Shown piece after piece: positions 33,401 to 44,392 of a stretch of 64,000 bases of DNA. The notes under the pieces are model-generated. The model worked only from the letters and a program-made list of their open reading frames with translations, made no database searches and had not been told where the DNA came from. The stretch's first letter is position 1, and the number at the start of each line of letters is the position of its first letter. Origin of the DNA: Notolepis coatsorum (Eukaryota > Chordata > Actinopteri > Aulopiformes > Paralepididae); the NCBI GenBank assembly GCA_963971535.1, contig OZ020594.1:115541127-115605126 (forward strand). The letters run 5' to 3'. The position numbers were made by a program, and so were the translations under genes.

Positions 33401-34709
33401 GGACAGGGAAACAGAAGTCAAAGTGTTCGTGGATGCAGTTGTGCAAAGCCTCCCAGCCACGGAAGCTAGGCTGAGGAGCATACAGGAGAAACAGGGTGTT
33501 GACCCTGTCTGTGCAAAGCTCATCAGATACTGTAAGACAGGTTGGCCGGAGAAGCATGACCTCCCACCGGAGTTGGGGACATACTGGCCAGAAAGAGAGA
33601 ACCTCACACTGGCTGGTGAGCTACTGCTGCGTGGTCAGAGGATCGTAATTCCCCAATGCATCAGACAGGAGGTGCTTAATGACCTGCACGCTGGACATCA
33701 AGGAGTTGTCAAGTGCAGAGCAAGAGCACGCCAGTCAGTCTGGTGGCCCGGACTGTCGGTACACATCAATTAGCTGGTGGAAAAGTGTGACAACACATGT
33801 TCACAACACAGGGCAGAACGCAGAGAGCCCTTGGTCCCCACACCAGTGCAAGAAAGGCCCTGGCAGCGGGTCGCTACTGACTTGTTTTTCTGGGAGAAGA
33901 AGACTTATATGGTGATTGTGGACTTTTTCTCGCGATATATAGAAGTTGCCCATCTTAGCCGTCACGGGACCCCGCAGACCCTGGTTTCTGACAATGGGCC
34001 CCAATACAGTGGGTTACCCTTCCAGAGCTTTGCTGGTGAGTATGGTTTCACCCATGTGACTAGCAGTCCACGGTATCCGCAGGCAAATGGAGAGGCTGAG
34101 CGGGCTGTGGCTACAGTGAAGGGGCTGTGGAAAGGAGGAGGCAACAAGGCAAATGCGCTGTTGGCATACCGCGCCGCGCCCCTGGAGAGCGGTTATTCCC
34201 CTGCACAGCTCCTCATGGGGAGACAGATTCGCTCCAACATACCACAACTCCCAAAGACTCTACTCCCTCGCTGGCCAAACATCAGAGACTTCAGGAAGTC
34301 GGAGATGAAGGCAAAATAGGATCAACAACGTCGCTACAATCTGCGTCACGGAGCCCGTCCCTTACCTACGCTGCAGTGTGGCCAAAATGTGTGGCTCCCC
34401 AAAGAGAACAGAGGAGGGACTGTCATACAGCAGGCGACAACGCCCAGGTCATACATTGTACAGACGGACGAAGGACAGTTGAGAAGAAATCGTGCTCACC
34501 TGCGCACTCTTCAGCAACCTGCTCCACAGACAACACCTGAGGTACCTGAGCCAACTGTGGAACAAGGTAACTCAGAGACACACCCATACCAGCCAGCTCA
34601 AAGTGCCAGTGACATTAGAAATGACAGACATTCTGATAACACCAAAGTGCCCTATGTGACCTCCTCTGGCAGAGTGTCACGTCCTCCAGTTAGATTGGAT
34701 ATGTGAGAG
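33401..34709 (+). pseudogene. Mag-like gypsy integrase and C-terminal tail
   Basis: The zinc-binding region has LHAGHQGVVKCRARARQSVW and, past TAG 33771-33773, VEKCDNTCSQH. The catalytic core has ATDLFFW, LVSDNGPQYSGLPF and SPRYPQANGEAERAV (the D, D, E residues). Then AYRAAPLESGYSPAQLLMGR. A TAG at 34317-34319 precedes DQQRRYNLRHG and a Pro/Gln-rich tail open to 34706. Both stops fall where Gln is plausible. Confidence 0.9.
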
Positions 34710-35856
34710 ACTGGGGGGGGGGGGTTAATGACTGTTCATAAAAAAAAAAAAAAAAGAGAGAGGAAAGATGATGTGATTTGCTCATAATCTCAGTAAGAGA
34801 TGCAAGACAAGAGTCTTGTTGAGATTTATTGTTTGAAAATGTTATGCAAATATTGGATGCCTATTGTGGTGTAATACTTGAAAAAATTATGTTTTGTTAT
34901 TAACACTTTGATTGCCCAAGCTTAATTCCTTTTTACCTGCTTGAATGCCCAGGGCCACTTCAATGTTAACGTTAATATCGCGTAATCTATGTTTTAAATT
35001 ATTATGTGTCTAATCTGCCCGTCGCTTATCAAAGACTCATTTTCCAGTCAACATTGTCGTAGCAGATTGTTTTTTTACCGCTTCATTTCCGTTTTCTAGC
35101 ATTTTGAAAATCACTCGTTTTCACGAAAAAAATAAGACATTCCATGATAATCGCCTTTTACTGGAATATTCTAGAACGTTGTCATTGTTCAGCCTATTTA
35201 TGAATCGTTTTCAAATAAACGCTAGATTATCGATAGTATATGTGTGCGCATGCACACTTGTGCCACGAGTTGAACATCGATTCTCCTAGTTACTGACCGC
35301 TCGCACAGCCAAACAGCAATATCACATAATCACATAAAAGCTTATATCTCTGTGAAAACGAGTCTGATTATCCTAATACTGGTAACATAGATTCCTTACC
35401 TGAAATCAGATCGTATCCAAATAGATTATTCTAATTCCTGATCGCCATTCGGGAAAAAAAAATCTTTTTATTGATTCACCGTGTATACTGTAAAAACACA
35501 TAATCTCCGCTGCTCTGAGGCTCACTAGTGGAGCTGATCGACCCTGGCTGCGTGAGTGAGAAGTAAAATGTGGAGTCAGGGATTTTTTTTCTCATTCATT
35601 TTCATTGAGTTCAATCCAAAAGGGTGAATTACCATCTGGGAGACGATAGGGGGCGCTTTTTTCACATCTGAGTGCCTGGAGTGGTTGGATTTCCAACGAT
35701 AGACTTGGTTGATGAAATATGATTTCAGATCGCTAATAAAAAAAAAAGAGAAAATACGTGAATTCTCGTGAGTGGGCATTCAACCCGCGGGGGGTAAACC
35801 CGAGAAAACTCGTGATGGGCAATCAGAGTGTTAAGGGACTGGGAGATGTTTCTTAC
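34710..35856 (+). other. Gypsy element 3' non-coding region
   Basis: It starts with a G-run (about 34714-34725) and an A-run (34740-34756). There is no env-like frame and nothing coding. About 1.1 kb of untranslated sequence before the polypurine tract is unusual in length, so another old insertion may be hidden here. Confidence 0.5.
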
Positions 35857-35869
35857 TAAAAGGGGAAGA
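35857..35869 (+). promoter_or_regulatory. Polypurine tract of the gypsy element
   Basis: AAAAGGGGAAGA directly precedes the TG of the 3' LTR, the expected primer site for plus-strand synthesis. Confidence 0.85.
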
Positions 35870-36020
35870 TGTCCTGTAAGGGTTTGGCTCGTGTTGCTAC
35901 ACGGACATGTTTGTATGTTGCAAGGTACTTCCGGACTTACCTACCAGTAAAGAGTCAACGTGATCACATGCTCTCCGTCTCTTATTATATGTGAACTAAA
36001 GGTACAAGGTTTACACAACA
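35870..36020 (+). repeat. 3' LTR of Mag-like gypsy element
   Basis: 151 bases, TG...CA, matching 27345-27495 apart from about three substitutions; followed by the CTCTT duplication. Confidence 0.95.
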
Positions 36021-36025
36021 CTCTT

Positions 36026-36604
36026 CATCAACTTTTCTTTTTTTAGGTGCATTTGCCATGGCTATTATTGCAGGATACATGGCCTTGCTGATGAAATGAG
36101 TTGTATTCCAGTATTACGTGCGCAGTTGTACGGTTGGCACGCAGCATTCCTTGCCAGCATTCCGGACATAGTATGGGGGTCACATGGAGACAGCTATTGC
36201 TAGAGAAGGTGCTGCCACCCTGAGGTGAAGAAATAAATTGCAACTTGAACTTTTATGAATAATTCATTCTGGTTTGACGTGCTGGCAGGCAGGCGTACTT
36301 TGATGGGATGGGAAGGGGGGATGGCCGTTTTAGAAGAGGGGATGATATTGACCGTTTTTATGCCATCCCCCCTCAACTCGAGTACTGGGTATATAGAAGC
36401 ATTATATGCAGGTATATTCAGACATATATGGATATATGCAGTAAATATAAATATATTTGTATATATCCAGCACTATTGTACATGCTATCATACAGAGTTA
36501 TATGGGTAGACTATAGTATGAATATATAGAATTTTTTTGCAAATTTTATGGCTGTCTTTTTTTTACTGCAGTGAAGCACTTTGAGCTGCAATTCTTGTAT
36601 GAAA
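36026..36604. other. Non-genic AT-rich sequence
   Basis: TATATACAGACATATATGGA-type words recur near 62585-62650 (GGTATATACAGACATATGTG, CATTTGTGTACATGCTATCA), so an unnamed repeat is shared between the two places. No gene is visible. Confidence 0.4.
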
Positions 36605-37303
36605 GGTACTAAATCAAATCAAATCAAATTTATTTGTAAGGCCCGACAACACACGTTAATGTCCCCATGGGCCGTACACGTCTTCTTTAAACAAGTCAAG
36701 AAGAAACATCACAATAATTCAAGAACAAAACAAGGACACCATAAGGTCCAAACAATTTAAAATAAATGCAAAATAAATAAATGCAACACTCCCAGACATA
36801 CCCCATACGAAGGTAAGGAAAAACTCACTAAAACCTAGCAATAGGAAAAAATTAAACCTTAGAAGGGCCGTTCAAGGGGGGATCTCCCCTTCTTAGATGT
36901 CGGTGATAGTAGTGTTGCAATAAAACAGGCTGACAGTTGATAAGCATGCACTCATGTGTGTAGTGAAACACAGATGAGTGCATGCGATAGCAACTGAACA
37001 TTTTGAAAAATTAAAGATAGAGCTGATAGCGATAGCAACTGAACATTTTGAAAGATTAAAGATAGAGCTGATAGCGGATCTATTTGACGCAAAGAGGGTC
37101 GCGTCCACCCGGGACGTTCAACACTCTGGTCATCACTCCGAGACAGCCGGAGACAGGGAGCAGCGCAGAGAGGGTTGCATCCTCCCGGTCATCATCACGG
37201 GACGTCCAACACTCCGGTCATCACTACGAGACAGCCGGAGACAGGGGGGCACGCAGAGAGGGTCGCATCCTCCCGGTCTTCATCACGGGACGTCCAACAC
37301 TCC
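36605..37303 (-). mobile_element. Compact retroposon, copy A, with 5' tandem units
   Basis: On the minus strand it begins with tandem units of about 88 bp (GGAGTGTTGGACGTCCCGTG ... CCCCTGTCTCCGG, about three). It continues with a duplicated stretch (GCTATCAGCTCTATCTTTAA, TTTCAAAATGTTCAGTTGC) and a body with AAGGGGAGATCCCCCCTTGA. It ends GGACATTAACGTGTGTTGTC and a (ATTTG)n tail at 36605-36630. Copy B (40270-41062) has the same order in the other direction. No protein is encoded. Confidence 0.75.
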
Positions 37304-39450
37304 TGTTATGGTTTGTAACCGACCCCAATCGCACAACACAAGACAGGTATGAGAGTAAGCCAAGAACTGGGCATTTATTGAATAACAAAGAAAAACGGCA
37401 CTGTCCCTTTAAGGGAGAACACAAAATACTGGATAACAAGAAGGGAAAGGTACAGTGCCTTTAAGAGGCGAGCTGGCTAAGGGGAAGGCAAGGGAAGGCT
37501 AACGGAAACAGGGCCGGGGCAAGGGAAGGGGCAGGAACAGGGAGGACTAGGAGGACCGGACGGGAAGGACAAGGAGGACTAGAGAGGGGAGACAGGGACA
37601 GAGGCCCGCGGAGGCGGGCTGGGGACAGGGAGGACTGGGAGGACTAGAGTGGGGAAACAGGGACAGAGGCCCGCGGAGGCGGGCTGGGGAGAGGGAGAAC
37701 TGGGAGGACTAGAGTGGGGAAACAGGGACAGAGGCCTGCGGAGGCGGGCTGGGGAGAGGGAGGACTGGAAGGACTAGATAGGGAGGACTAGGAGGACAAG
37801 AGAAAAACAGGGTAAGGCCTTGGAACAGGGCGAGGGCTGGAGCTGCATACTGGGACAGAGAAAACAGGGTAAGGCCTTGGAACACAAGCATTAATGAATG
37901 TTGCTGCTCTGCAGCTTCTCCCGGGATGGTTAGTCTGGGGAAGCAGGTGGGTACATCAGAGCCGCTCTGCAGACTTCTCTCGGCAGATCTCCGAGGTGGG
38001 TAAACGGGACCGAGAGGGAGAGAGGGAGTGGGTTAGCTCAGAGTACAAAGGGGAACAGAGCAGGTGACAGGAGAGGTGACTTGTCCCAAAAACAGAGTAA
38101 TCCAAGTGACAGAATCTTCGGTGTAAATACACACTGTGAGTAAAGTCCCAAAATACAAATCCAAGTGAATAATATCTTCGGTGTGTAAACACACAGTGAG
38201 CGATGTTAAGGCCAAAATATTATCCCAATGAAACAATCCAAAAAGGCTGAACGCTGGGTGAGTGACTGTCTGATAAAAAGCAGGAAATCTTCAGTGTTAT
38301 ATAAACACACGAAAAACGGATAGGATCAAAGACAGTCATAAAAACTCACCCAGGCGCTGTGCGTAAAGAGCGTTGGAACAGAACGGAGCGAGCGCGTCGC
38401 CACTGGAAACGGGTGTCCAAGCGGAGGTCTGAGTGGTGCGCGACTGCTTGGAGTAAGCGCCGGTACGGAGGGCGCATCTGGCGCGGAGGTCTGAGTGGTG
38501 CGCGACTGCTTGGAGTACGCGCCGGTACGGAGGGCGCATCTGGCGCGGAGGTCTGAGTGGTGCGCGACTGCTTAGTGTACGCGCCGGTACGGAGGGCGCA
38601 TCTGGCACGGAGGTCTGAGTGGTGCGCGACTGCTTAGTGTACGCGCCGGTACGGAGGGCGCATCTGGCGCGGAGGTCTGAGGGGTGCGCGTCTTCTTGGA
38701 GTACGCGCCGGTACGGAGGACGCATCTGGAGTGCGTCTGAATGCGCGTCAGGAGTGAAGAGCGCGTCTGCGCGGAAGAGCGCGCCGGCTCGGAGAGACGC
38801 ATCCTCCCGTAGAGTATTAGGAAGCGATGCGCGTCAGGAGTGAAGAGCGAGTCTGCTGCGCGGAGGTCTGGATGCGCGCCTGGAGTGAAGAGCGCGTCTG
38901 CTGCGCGGAGGTCTGGATGCGCGTCTGGGCGTCTGCTGCGCTGAGGTCTGAAGTTGAACACTGGGATACCTCCCGTGGAAGTTTAGAGAGCGCAGTCCAG
39001 TGTCTCCCTCAGGCAACGGCGACAGGAGGCGAAGGCTGGAGCCCATCTCACGCCGGAGATGAAAACAGCATAAACAGACAGAGGACCTCCCGAAGGAGTC
39101 TTGGTGATAGAGAATATGATACGGAATGAACGGCACGACCCGACAAGGGACAGAGGGGAGAGCGAGGTACTTAAAGCCCACAGGGGAACTAATTAGAATG
39201 CACCACAGGTGCGTGAAGGTAATTGATACTTGAAACTAAAAGTGTGTGTTCGGCACCAGACCAATCAAACACATAATGACAGGTAGTCCAAGGGTGTGGT
39301 TGCTGAAGAGCAAACGAACGCGAGGGTGGGGGCTAGTGAGGTGAGGAGAATGCAATTGATTAACAGTAGGCTTAAAGGAACAGAGCGAGTAGGTGAGCAA
39401 CAGGCTTAAAGGAACAGAGCGAGTAGGTGAGCAGCGGACAAAACCTCACA
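37304..39450 (-). repeat. Long LTR (2147 bp) of a gypsy-type element
   Basis: On the minus strand it starts TGTGAGGTTTTGTCCGCTG at 39450 and ends GGTTACAAACCATAACA at 37304 (TG...CA). A polyadenylation signal (TTCAATAAATGCCC) lies near 37372-37382, close to the 3' end as expected. It holds a GGA-rich region with repeats (37500-37800), GGTGTAAATACACA/GGTGTGTAAACACACA pairs (38115-38200), and the 62 bp array at 38424-38735. A G-rich tract (39451-39470) beside the TG end looks like a polypurine tract. This marks it as a 3' LTR with internal sequence to its right. Confidence 0.7.
38424..38735. repeat. Tandem array in the LTR, five units of 62 bp
   Basis: GAGGTCTGAG starts at 38424, 38486, 38548, 38610 and 38672. 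Each unit has GGTGCGCGACTGCTT and CGCCGGTACGGAGGGCGCAT. A shorter related set (GCGGAGGTCTGGATGCGCG) follows at 38850-38950. In LTR U3 regions such arrays often act as enhancer repeats; that role is inference. Confidence 0.9.
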
Positions 39451-40150
39451 GTACCCCCCCCTCCACGGGAGCCACCCGGCGACCCAAAAATACAGACAGA
39501 GTGGCAGGGGACAAAACAAGGCAAAAAACAAAAAGTACTGGGCCAAGCCAGCAGGGGAAGCCACAAACAAAAGTGGGGCTAGCAAAAGAACAGGGTAGCT
39601 GAGGGGTAACTAGGGTAGCTGAGGGGTAACCATGGTAGCTGAGGGGCAACTGGAGGAGCTGAGGGGTAACCAGAGGAGCTGAGGGGCAACCAGAGGAGCT
39701 GAGGGGTAACTAGAGGAGCAGAGGGGTAACCATGGTAGCTGAGGGGTAACTAGAGGAGCTGAGGGGTAACCATGGTAGCTGAGGGGTAAGTAGGGTAGCT
39801 GAGGGGTAACTTGAGGAGCTGAGGGGTAACTACCAGGGCACTGGTAGCTACAGGGCCTATGCTAGCTGTAATGCAACATTAACAAAGAGGCTGCGCTAGC
39901 TGCCGGAGCTAGGCTAGCTGACAGGGCTGGAACAGGGGCACTGGAGAGGGGAACAGGGAAGGGACTAGCAGAGGGAAAGGGTAGCTGCCAGGGCACTGAT
40001 AGCTACAGGGCCTATGCTAGCTGTACTGCTACATCAACATAGAGGCTGCGCTAGCTGCCGGAGCTAGGCTAGCAGAGGGAAAGGGTAGCTGCCAGGGCAC
40101 TGATAGCTACAGGGCCTATGCTAGCTGTACTGCTACATTAACATAGAGGC
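39451..40150 (-). mobile_element. Internal remnant of the gypsy-type element
   Basis: Next to the LTR, the minus strand reads GGGTGGCTCCCGTGGAGGGG and then GTAC before TGTGAGG, the form fish gypsy elements show at the polypurine tract. Beyond 39595 the sequence is tandem repeat: about twelve 20 bp units of TAGCTGAGGGGTAAC type (39595-39835), and three copies of a block with GGGCCTATGCTAGCTGTA (39850-40150). No pol or 5' LTR remains. Confidence 0.55.
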
Positions 40151-40269
40151 TGCGCTAGCTGGACCCTTCATATATCTACTCCATTCACATATATGCCTAC
40201 CACTTGTATCTATTGCTATGTCCGCCTACTACAATCTCATGAGCTGTCTAACGCCTGTCCCGTCTCCCT

Positions 40270-41062
40270 GTCTTCCTATGACTTGCTGTCCTGGAGTGTT
40301 GACCGGAGTGTTGGACGTCCCGTGACGAAGGCCGGGAGATTGCGACCCCCTCTGCGTGCCCCCCTGTCTCCGGAGGTCTCGTAGTGGTGACCGGAGTGCC
40401 GGATGTCCCGCGATGATGTCGGGGAGTTCGCGACCCTCTCTGCGCCACCCCTATCTCCCTGTCTCCGGCTGTCCCTGAGCAACGACCGGAGTGTTGAATG
40501 TCCCGTGACTAAGACGGGGAGGACGTGACCCTCTTTGCGCCGCCCCTGTGCCTCAAATAGATCCGCTATCAACTCTATCTTTAATCTTTCAAAATGTTCA
40601 GTTGCTATCGCTATTAGCTCTATCTTTAATTTTTCAAAATGTACAGTTGCTATTGCATGCACTCATCTGTGTTTCACCACACACATGAGTGCATGCTTAC
40701 CAACTGTCCGTCTGCAACACTACTATCACCAACATCTAAGAAGGGAGATCCCCCCTTGAATGGCCCTTCTAAGGTTTCTCTCCTCCACACTGCCTGTGGA
40801 GCTTTTTTCCCTATTGTTAGGTTTTAGTGAGTTTTTCCTTACCTTCGCGTGGGGTATGTCTGGGAGTGCTTGCATTCTTTCATTTATTTGCATTCATCTA
40901 AAAAATGTTTGGACCTTATGGTGTTCTTGTTCTGTTCTTGACTTATTGTTATGTTGTCTTCTTGACTTGTTTAAAGAAGACCTGTACGGCCCATGGGGAC
41001 ATTAACGTGTGTTGTCGGGCCCTATAAATAAATTTGATTTGATTTGATTTGATTTGATTTGT
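40270..41062 (+). mobile_element. Compact retroposon, copy B, with 5' tandem units
   Basis: It mirrors copy A: tandem units GGAGTGTTGGACGTCCCGTG (about three) at 40290-40550, the CTATCTTTAATCTTTCAAAATG duplicate split by GCTATCGCTATTAGC, then GGGAGATCCCCCCTTGAATG. It goes on to CATGGGGACATTAACGTGTG and a (ATTTG)n tail ending about 41062. The 3' end is the same as the fragment at 7842-7920. Confidence 0.75.
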
Positions 41063-41431
41063 ACGAATGTCACCCCTGCCCACTTTGCCAACCTAGGATG
41101 GCTTAGAGTAGATGACAGAGTACAGCAACTTGCAATGGGCCTGGTCTACAAGATACACTACACGACCAAGGTACCCATGTACATGTCAAAATACTTCCCA
41201 AAGGTCAGTGAATACCATGATCACAACACCAGAGGGAGCTCCACAAATCATGTAAAACCCAGATTCGGCTCAAACAAGGGACTAAACACGTTTCGCAATT
41301 ATGCCACACCAATGTGGAACGCCCTACCCAAAGCTGTAAAGGAATGTGAATCACTACCCACTTTCAAAATCACTCTCAAAGAACACCTACGGGAGACTGC
41401 AATTCGAAACTGGCCCCTACAAATGTCTTAA
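41063..41431 (+). pseudogene. LINE ORF2 C-terminal fragment
   Basis: The frame 41054-41431 is open: ANLGWLRVDDRVQQLAMGLV, YKIHYTTKVPMYMSKYFPKV, HNTRGSSTNHVKPRFGSNKG and ATPMWNALPKAVKECESLPT FK. The GLxYKI...HxTR...F...MWNxLP pattern is the C-terminal tail of jockey/CR1-group LINE ORF2. It is a second copy of the sequence at 17778-18086 and keeps more of the C-terminus. Confidence 0.8.
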
Positions 41432-41629
41432 CCCAGTTGTACAGTAAAGACCAAGTATGGCCTTGTCAGTATTCCAATGTACAGTGCCCCCCCCTACCCA
41501 CCCCCCCCCCCCCCCCCCCCCCACCTCCAATGTACAGCCCCACCCAACCCCACCCCACCTACCCAACCTCCTCCAATGTACAGTTTCTATGTCAAATGTA
41601 TGTCAGTATTCCAATGTACAGTGTCCCCA

Positions 41630-42030
41630 CCAGGGGCGGAGCTAGGGGGTGGCTACCTGGGCTCAAGCCCCGGATGTATTCTGAAAAGCCCCGAATCTAT
41701 TTAAAAAAAAAAAAAAAAAAAAAATTACAATTCATCATTGTTACATGAAAATATGTTTGCACCAGATTTAGCAGAAGCTAATTTCCATCTGTGGTCTATC
41801 CAGCTGCTAACTGTATTTGAGTGAGTTGAGTCTTGGTGTTATGGTAGACTCAGACCTAAGCTTTAAATCACAATCAACAAGTTGACAAAAACGTAATTCT
41901 TCCACCTTAGAAACATAGCTAAAGTACGGCCATTTATAAATCAAAAGGACGCTGAAAACCAGATCCATGCCTTTATCTCAAGCCAACTCGACTACTGTAA
42001 TGCACTCCTTACCGGCCTCCCGAAAAAATA
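41630..42030 (+). mobile_element. hAT-like terminus and LINE RT fragment
   Basis: CAGGGGCGGAGCTAGGGGGT at 41631 and GGCTCAAGCCCCGGA are typical of CAGGGG-type hAT ends; a similar GCCCATCTGGGCTAAGCCCC lies reversed at 42445-42470, giving possible ends of an element of about 840 bp. Within it, 41820-42030 reads in broken frames as LGVMVDSDLSFKSQS and QIHAFISSQLDYCNALLTGL, a LINE RT C-terminal block. Confidence 0.55.
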
Positions 42031-42579
42031 CGATGATAACTATTTTATTGCAATGCACTATTGCATTATTTTATTCTATTTTACTAACTATTTTATTGCA
42101 CTGCACTATTTTACTTTGTATCAGTGAATCATAGACGCCTGGCCATAAGAGCATTCGGAGCATCTCTGCTCTCCCACTATTGAACTTGGGGGAGCAAAGG
42201 TATGATCTTGCTCCACCACTTTTTGATTATATGAAAAATATGATATACCCCCCCCCCCAATATATAAATCTAACCATAACTACGTTATGGTTAACTGAGT
42301 TTTATAGTGAAAAAAGCAGCTTTATTGGTCAAGATTGAAGGCTCTATATTGCAGGAAATTGCACGTACAGGTTCATTAAATTCAAAAAAAAATTGTCATA
42401 ACCACCCCTTGCCTGCCCAAAAAAAAAAAAAAAAAAAAAGGGGGGGCCCATCTGGGCTAAGCCCCGGATCTCCTACAATCCTAATGTTATTTTGCGTTTT
42501 TATTCATAACGTCATTTCGCGTGACAACACAGCACAGCTGTCAGAAACTGCACATTGAGGGGGTTTGAATCACTGTACA
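42031..42579. other. Non-genic sequence with poly(A), poly(C) and poly(G) runs
   Basis: A C-run at 42250, an A-run at 42419-42439 followed by Gs. No coding frame is supported. Confidence 0.3.
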
Positions 42580-42580
42580 T

Positions 42581-42670
42581 CAGTGGAGGCTGCTGACCAA
42601 ATTTTTAGGTGAAGCCCAAATTATTATATTATATTATATATTAAATTATATTTTTTAAACATCCCCAACG
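42581..42670 (+). mobile_element. Second copy of the CAGTGGAGGCT repeat end
   Basis: Nearly identical to 16771-16858 (CAGTGGAGGCTGCTGACCAA and the (TTATA)n stretch). Confidence 0.5.
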
Positions 42671-42863
42671 CTGCAACACCCCCATTCCTCCCAGGTGTCA
42701 GGCTCCTCATTCGCTTCCATTCATTTTGGGGACCATGCTTAAATATCGCACTTCTGAAGTATAAACAAACTATACTGCTGTGACGATTTCGAATATCTTA
42801 ACATGTATTTACCACCTTCCTCTGCACGAGGCCACAGATGGGTTTTATGTAACACAAGGACAA

Positions 42864-42906
42864 TGAATGAATGAATGAATGAATGAATGAATGAATGAAT
42901 GAATGA
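42864..42906. repeat. (GAAT)n tail of a minus-strand LINE end
   Basis: About ten GAAT units followed by AAAACTTTATTTAACAGATTG, which on the minus strand is a LINE 3' end of the CAATCTGTTAAATAAAG(TTTT) type with a (CATT)n tail. Confidence 0.75.
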
Positions 42907-43127
42907 AAACTTTATTTAACAGATTGCAACATATATCCACTCTTGAACAATGAAAAACTCCTTTTTCTTCTATTTACAAATAATTGTTGATTATTACTGT
43001 TACTGTATTGTTTGTCTTGTTTTATGTAAAAAAAGAGAAAATAAAAAAACATAAAATTCCAATTCAATGAACATCTACATGGTTATGAATATTTTGGCAG
43101 TACTGTAGTTTATAACTGAACGTCTAC

Positions 43128-43346
43128 CTTTGCACATAGTTCATGTCTGGGCAGATCTCTCTGTTTGTTAGCACAGCCAAAGCAGCGGTAGGCATGTGGC
43201 CAAACTCAAATAACGCTGTCAATGTGTCTATGGCCTTTTGTCCAACATCTCTATAGCGAATGGCATCTGCGACATGGAGATTATGATTGTGCCTATTCAC
43301 AATGCGAACTTGCAATGGGAAATGAGGGATGTGTGGGTCTTTACTC
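43128..43346 (-). CDS. Zinc-finger gene fragment, exon C
   Basis: Minus strand, bounded by an acceptor TTTCTTTTACAG|GAG (intron side 43347) and a donor CAAAG|GTAGAC (43127-43126). The phase fits exon B (two bases carried over): RSKDPHIPHFPLQVRIVNRH, NHNLHVADAIRYRDVGQKAI, DTLTALFEFGHMPTAALAVL, TNREICPDMNYVQR. The HNH spacing with upstream Cys pairs resembles the WRKY-GCM1/FLYWCH-type zinc finger before MULE transposases and SWIM-domain proteins in fish. Whether it is a host gene or a MULE remnant cannot be told. The reading frame is open throughout. Confidence 0.65.
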
Positions 43347-43452
43347 CTGTAAAAGAAATCAAAATCAACTTATCAATAAAAACTAGGCCCCAACTGTTAT
43401 GTCTATAAAAACAATTGAATTATAAGTATTGTATTGTATAGTTCAAACTCAC

Positions 43453-43568
43453 CGGGTCATTCCTCTATTTTTTAGTGTAACAGCCATGGTAGCTTGGCAG
43501 CCGGTGTTTTTGGATTTCTGCTTGCCTTGTCTCGCCCCGATCACCTTATGCTGGCACCTGTAACTTTT
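43453..43568 (-). CDS. Zinc-finger gene fragment, exon B
   Basis: 116 bp, minus strand, acceptor TTGTGCAG|AAAAG and donor GACCCG|GTGAGT. It reads KSYRCQHKVIGARQGKQKSK then NTGCQATMAVTLKNRGMTR. The two Cys (YRC, TGC) are the first zinc ligands; the His pair is in exon C. The introns are short (106 bp to exon C, 113 bp to exon A), usual for compact fish genes. Confidence 0.7.
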
Positions 43569-43681
43569 CTGCACAACATTTTGATTGAATGCAGTATGGG
43601 TTAGCAGTATGCCGTATGGGTGAAAGACACAAATGGTAGTCTAACAAATGACATAAGACGTTTTGACAACACAATTCTTAC

Positions 43682-43857
43682 CTTGAATAGGACACGGCCC
43701 CCCCCCCTGGTCGGGTAACGTCCACTCTCCATGTAACCCCGGATGACTCGTTCACCAACTCCACCCACTCGTTGGCCTGTTCCACAGTGCGGACATCCGT
43801 GTGTACTGTAGACACGAAACCAGTGTGGTTTCCTAATGGGGCCACCTCTTCTTCATA
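43682..43857 (-). CDS. Zinc-finger gene fragment, exon A (repeat-expanded 5' part)
   Basis: Minus strand, donor TATTCAAG|GTAAGA at 43681-43680. It reads EEVAPLGNHTGFVSTVHTDV, RTVEQANEWVELVNESSGVT, WRVDVTRPGG. A run of ten Gs at 43699-43708 puts the end out of phase with exon B; eight or eleven would restore it, so it is either an assembly length error or a true frameshift. The upstream boundary is unclear because a 52 bp array starts here; CTACAG|TATGAAG in the unit could be an acceptor. Confidence 0.55.
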
Positions 43858-44187
43858 CTGTAGACACGAAACCAGTGTGGTCTCCTAATGGGGCCACCTC
43901 TTCTTCATACTGTAGACACGAAACCAGTGTGGTCTCCTAATGGGGCCACCTCTTCTTCATACTGTAGACACGAAACCAGTGTGGTCTCCTAATGGGGCCA
44001 CCTCTTCTTCATACTGTAGACACGAAACCAGGGTGGTCTACTAATGGGGCCACCTCTTCTTCATACTGTAGACACGAAACCAGGGTGGTCTACTAATGGG
44101 GCCACCTCTTCTTCATACTGTAGACACGAAACCAGGGTGGTCTACTAATGGGGCCACCTCTTCTTCATACTGTAGACACGAAACAAG
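43804..44187. repeat. Minisatellite, seven 52 bp units plus a partial, over exon A
   Basis: TACTGTAGACACGAAACCAG starts at 43804, 43856, 43908, 43960, 44012, 44064, 44116 and 44168. Because 52 is not a multiple of three, the coding frame is open only in the unit next to exon A. The units contain the candidate acceptor (minus strand GTGTCTACAG). Confidence 0.93.
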
Positions 44188-44392
44188 ATACGTGACCGAA
44201 CTCGCACCAATTACGTCAAATAAAACTCCGCTGTGACCAAGTATCTGTTCGCGGGGAAAGATCAATGGAGAACTTTTTGTTCCTAAATCTACACCATTAT
44301 ATCTTTCACCCAGAGTGAAAATTGTGTAGTCCGGGGAGGTGGGAACAAGAATAGTTTTCTAGCCACTTCTCAGCCTTCACCATACGGCCTAT
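44188..44392. other. Unassigned sequence upstream of exon A
   Basis: No exon or promoter could be supported on the minus strand. Confidence 0.25.

Noticed and set aside
36255..36529. Overlapping plus-strand frames of 73-84 codons
   Set aside because: AT-rich repeat shared with about 62585-62650; no motif.
41437..41748. Pro-rich open frames near 41500
   Set aside because: They cover poly(C) and repeated CCAATGTACAG words; no coding evidence.
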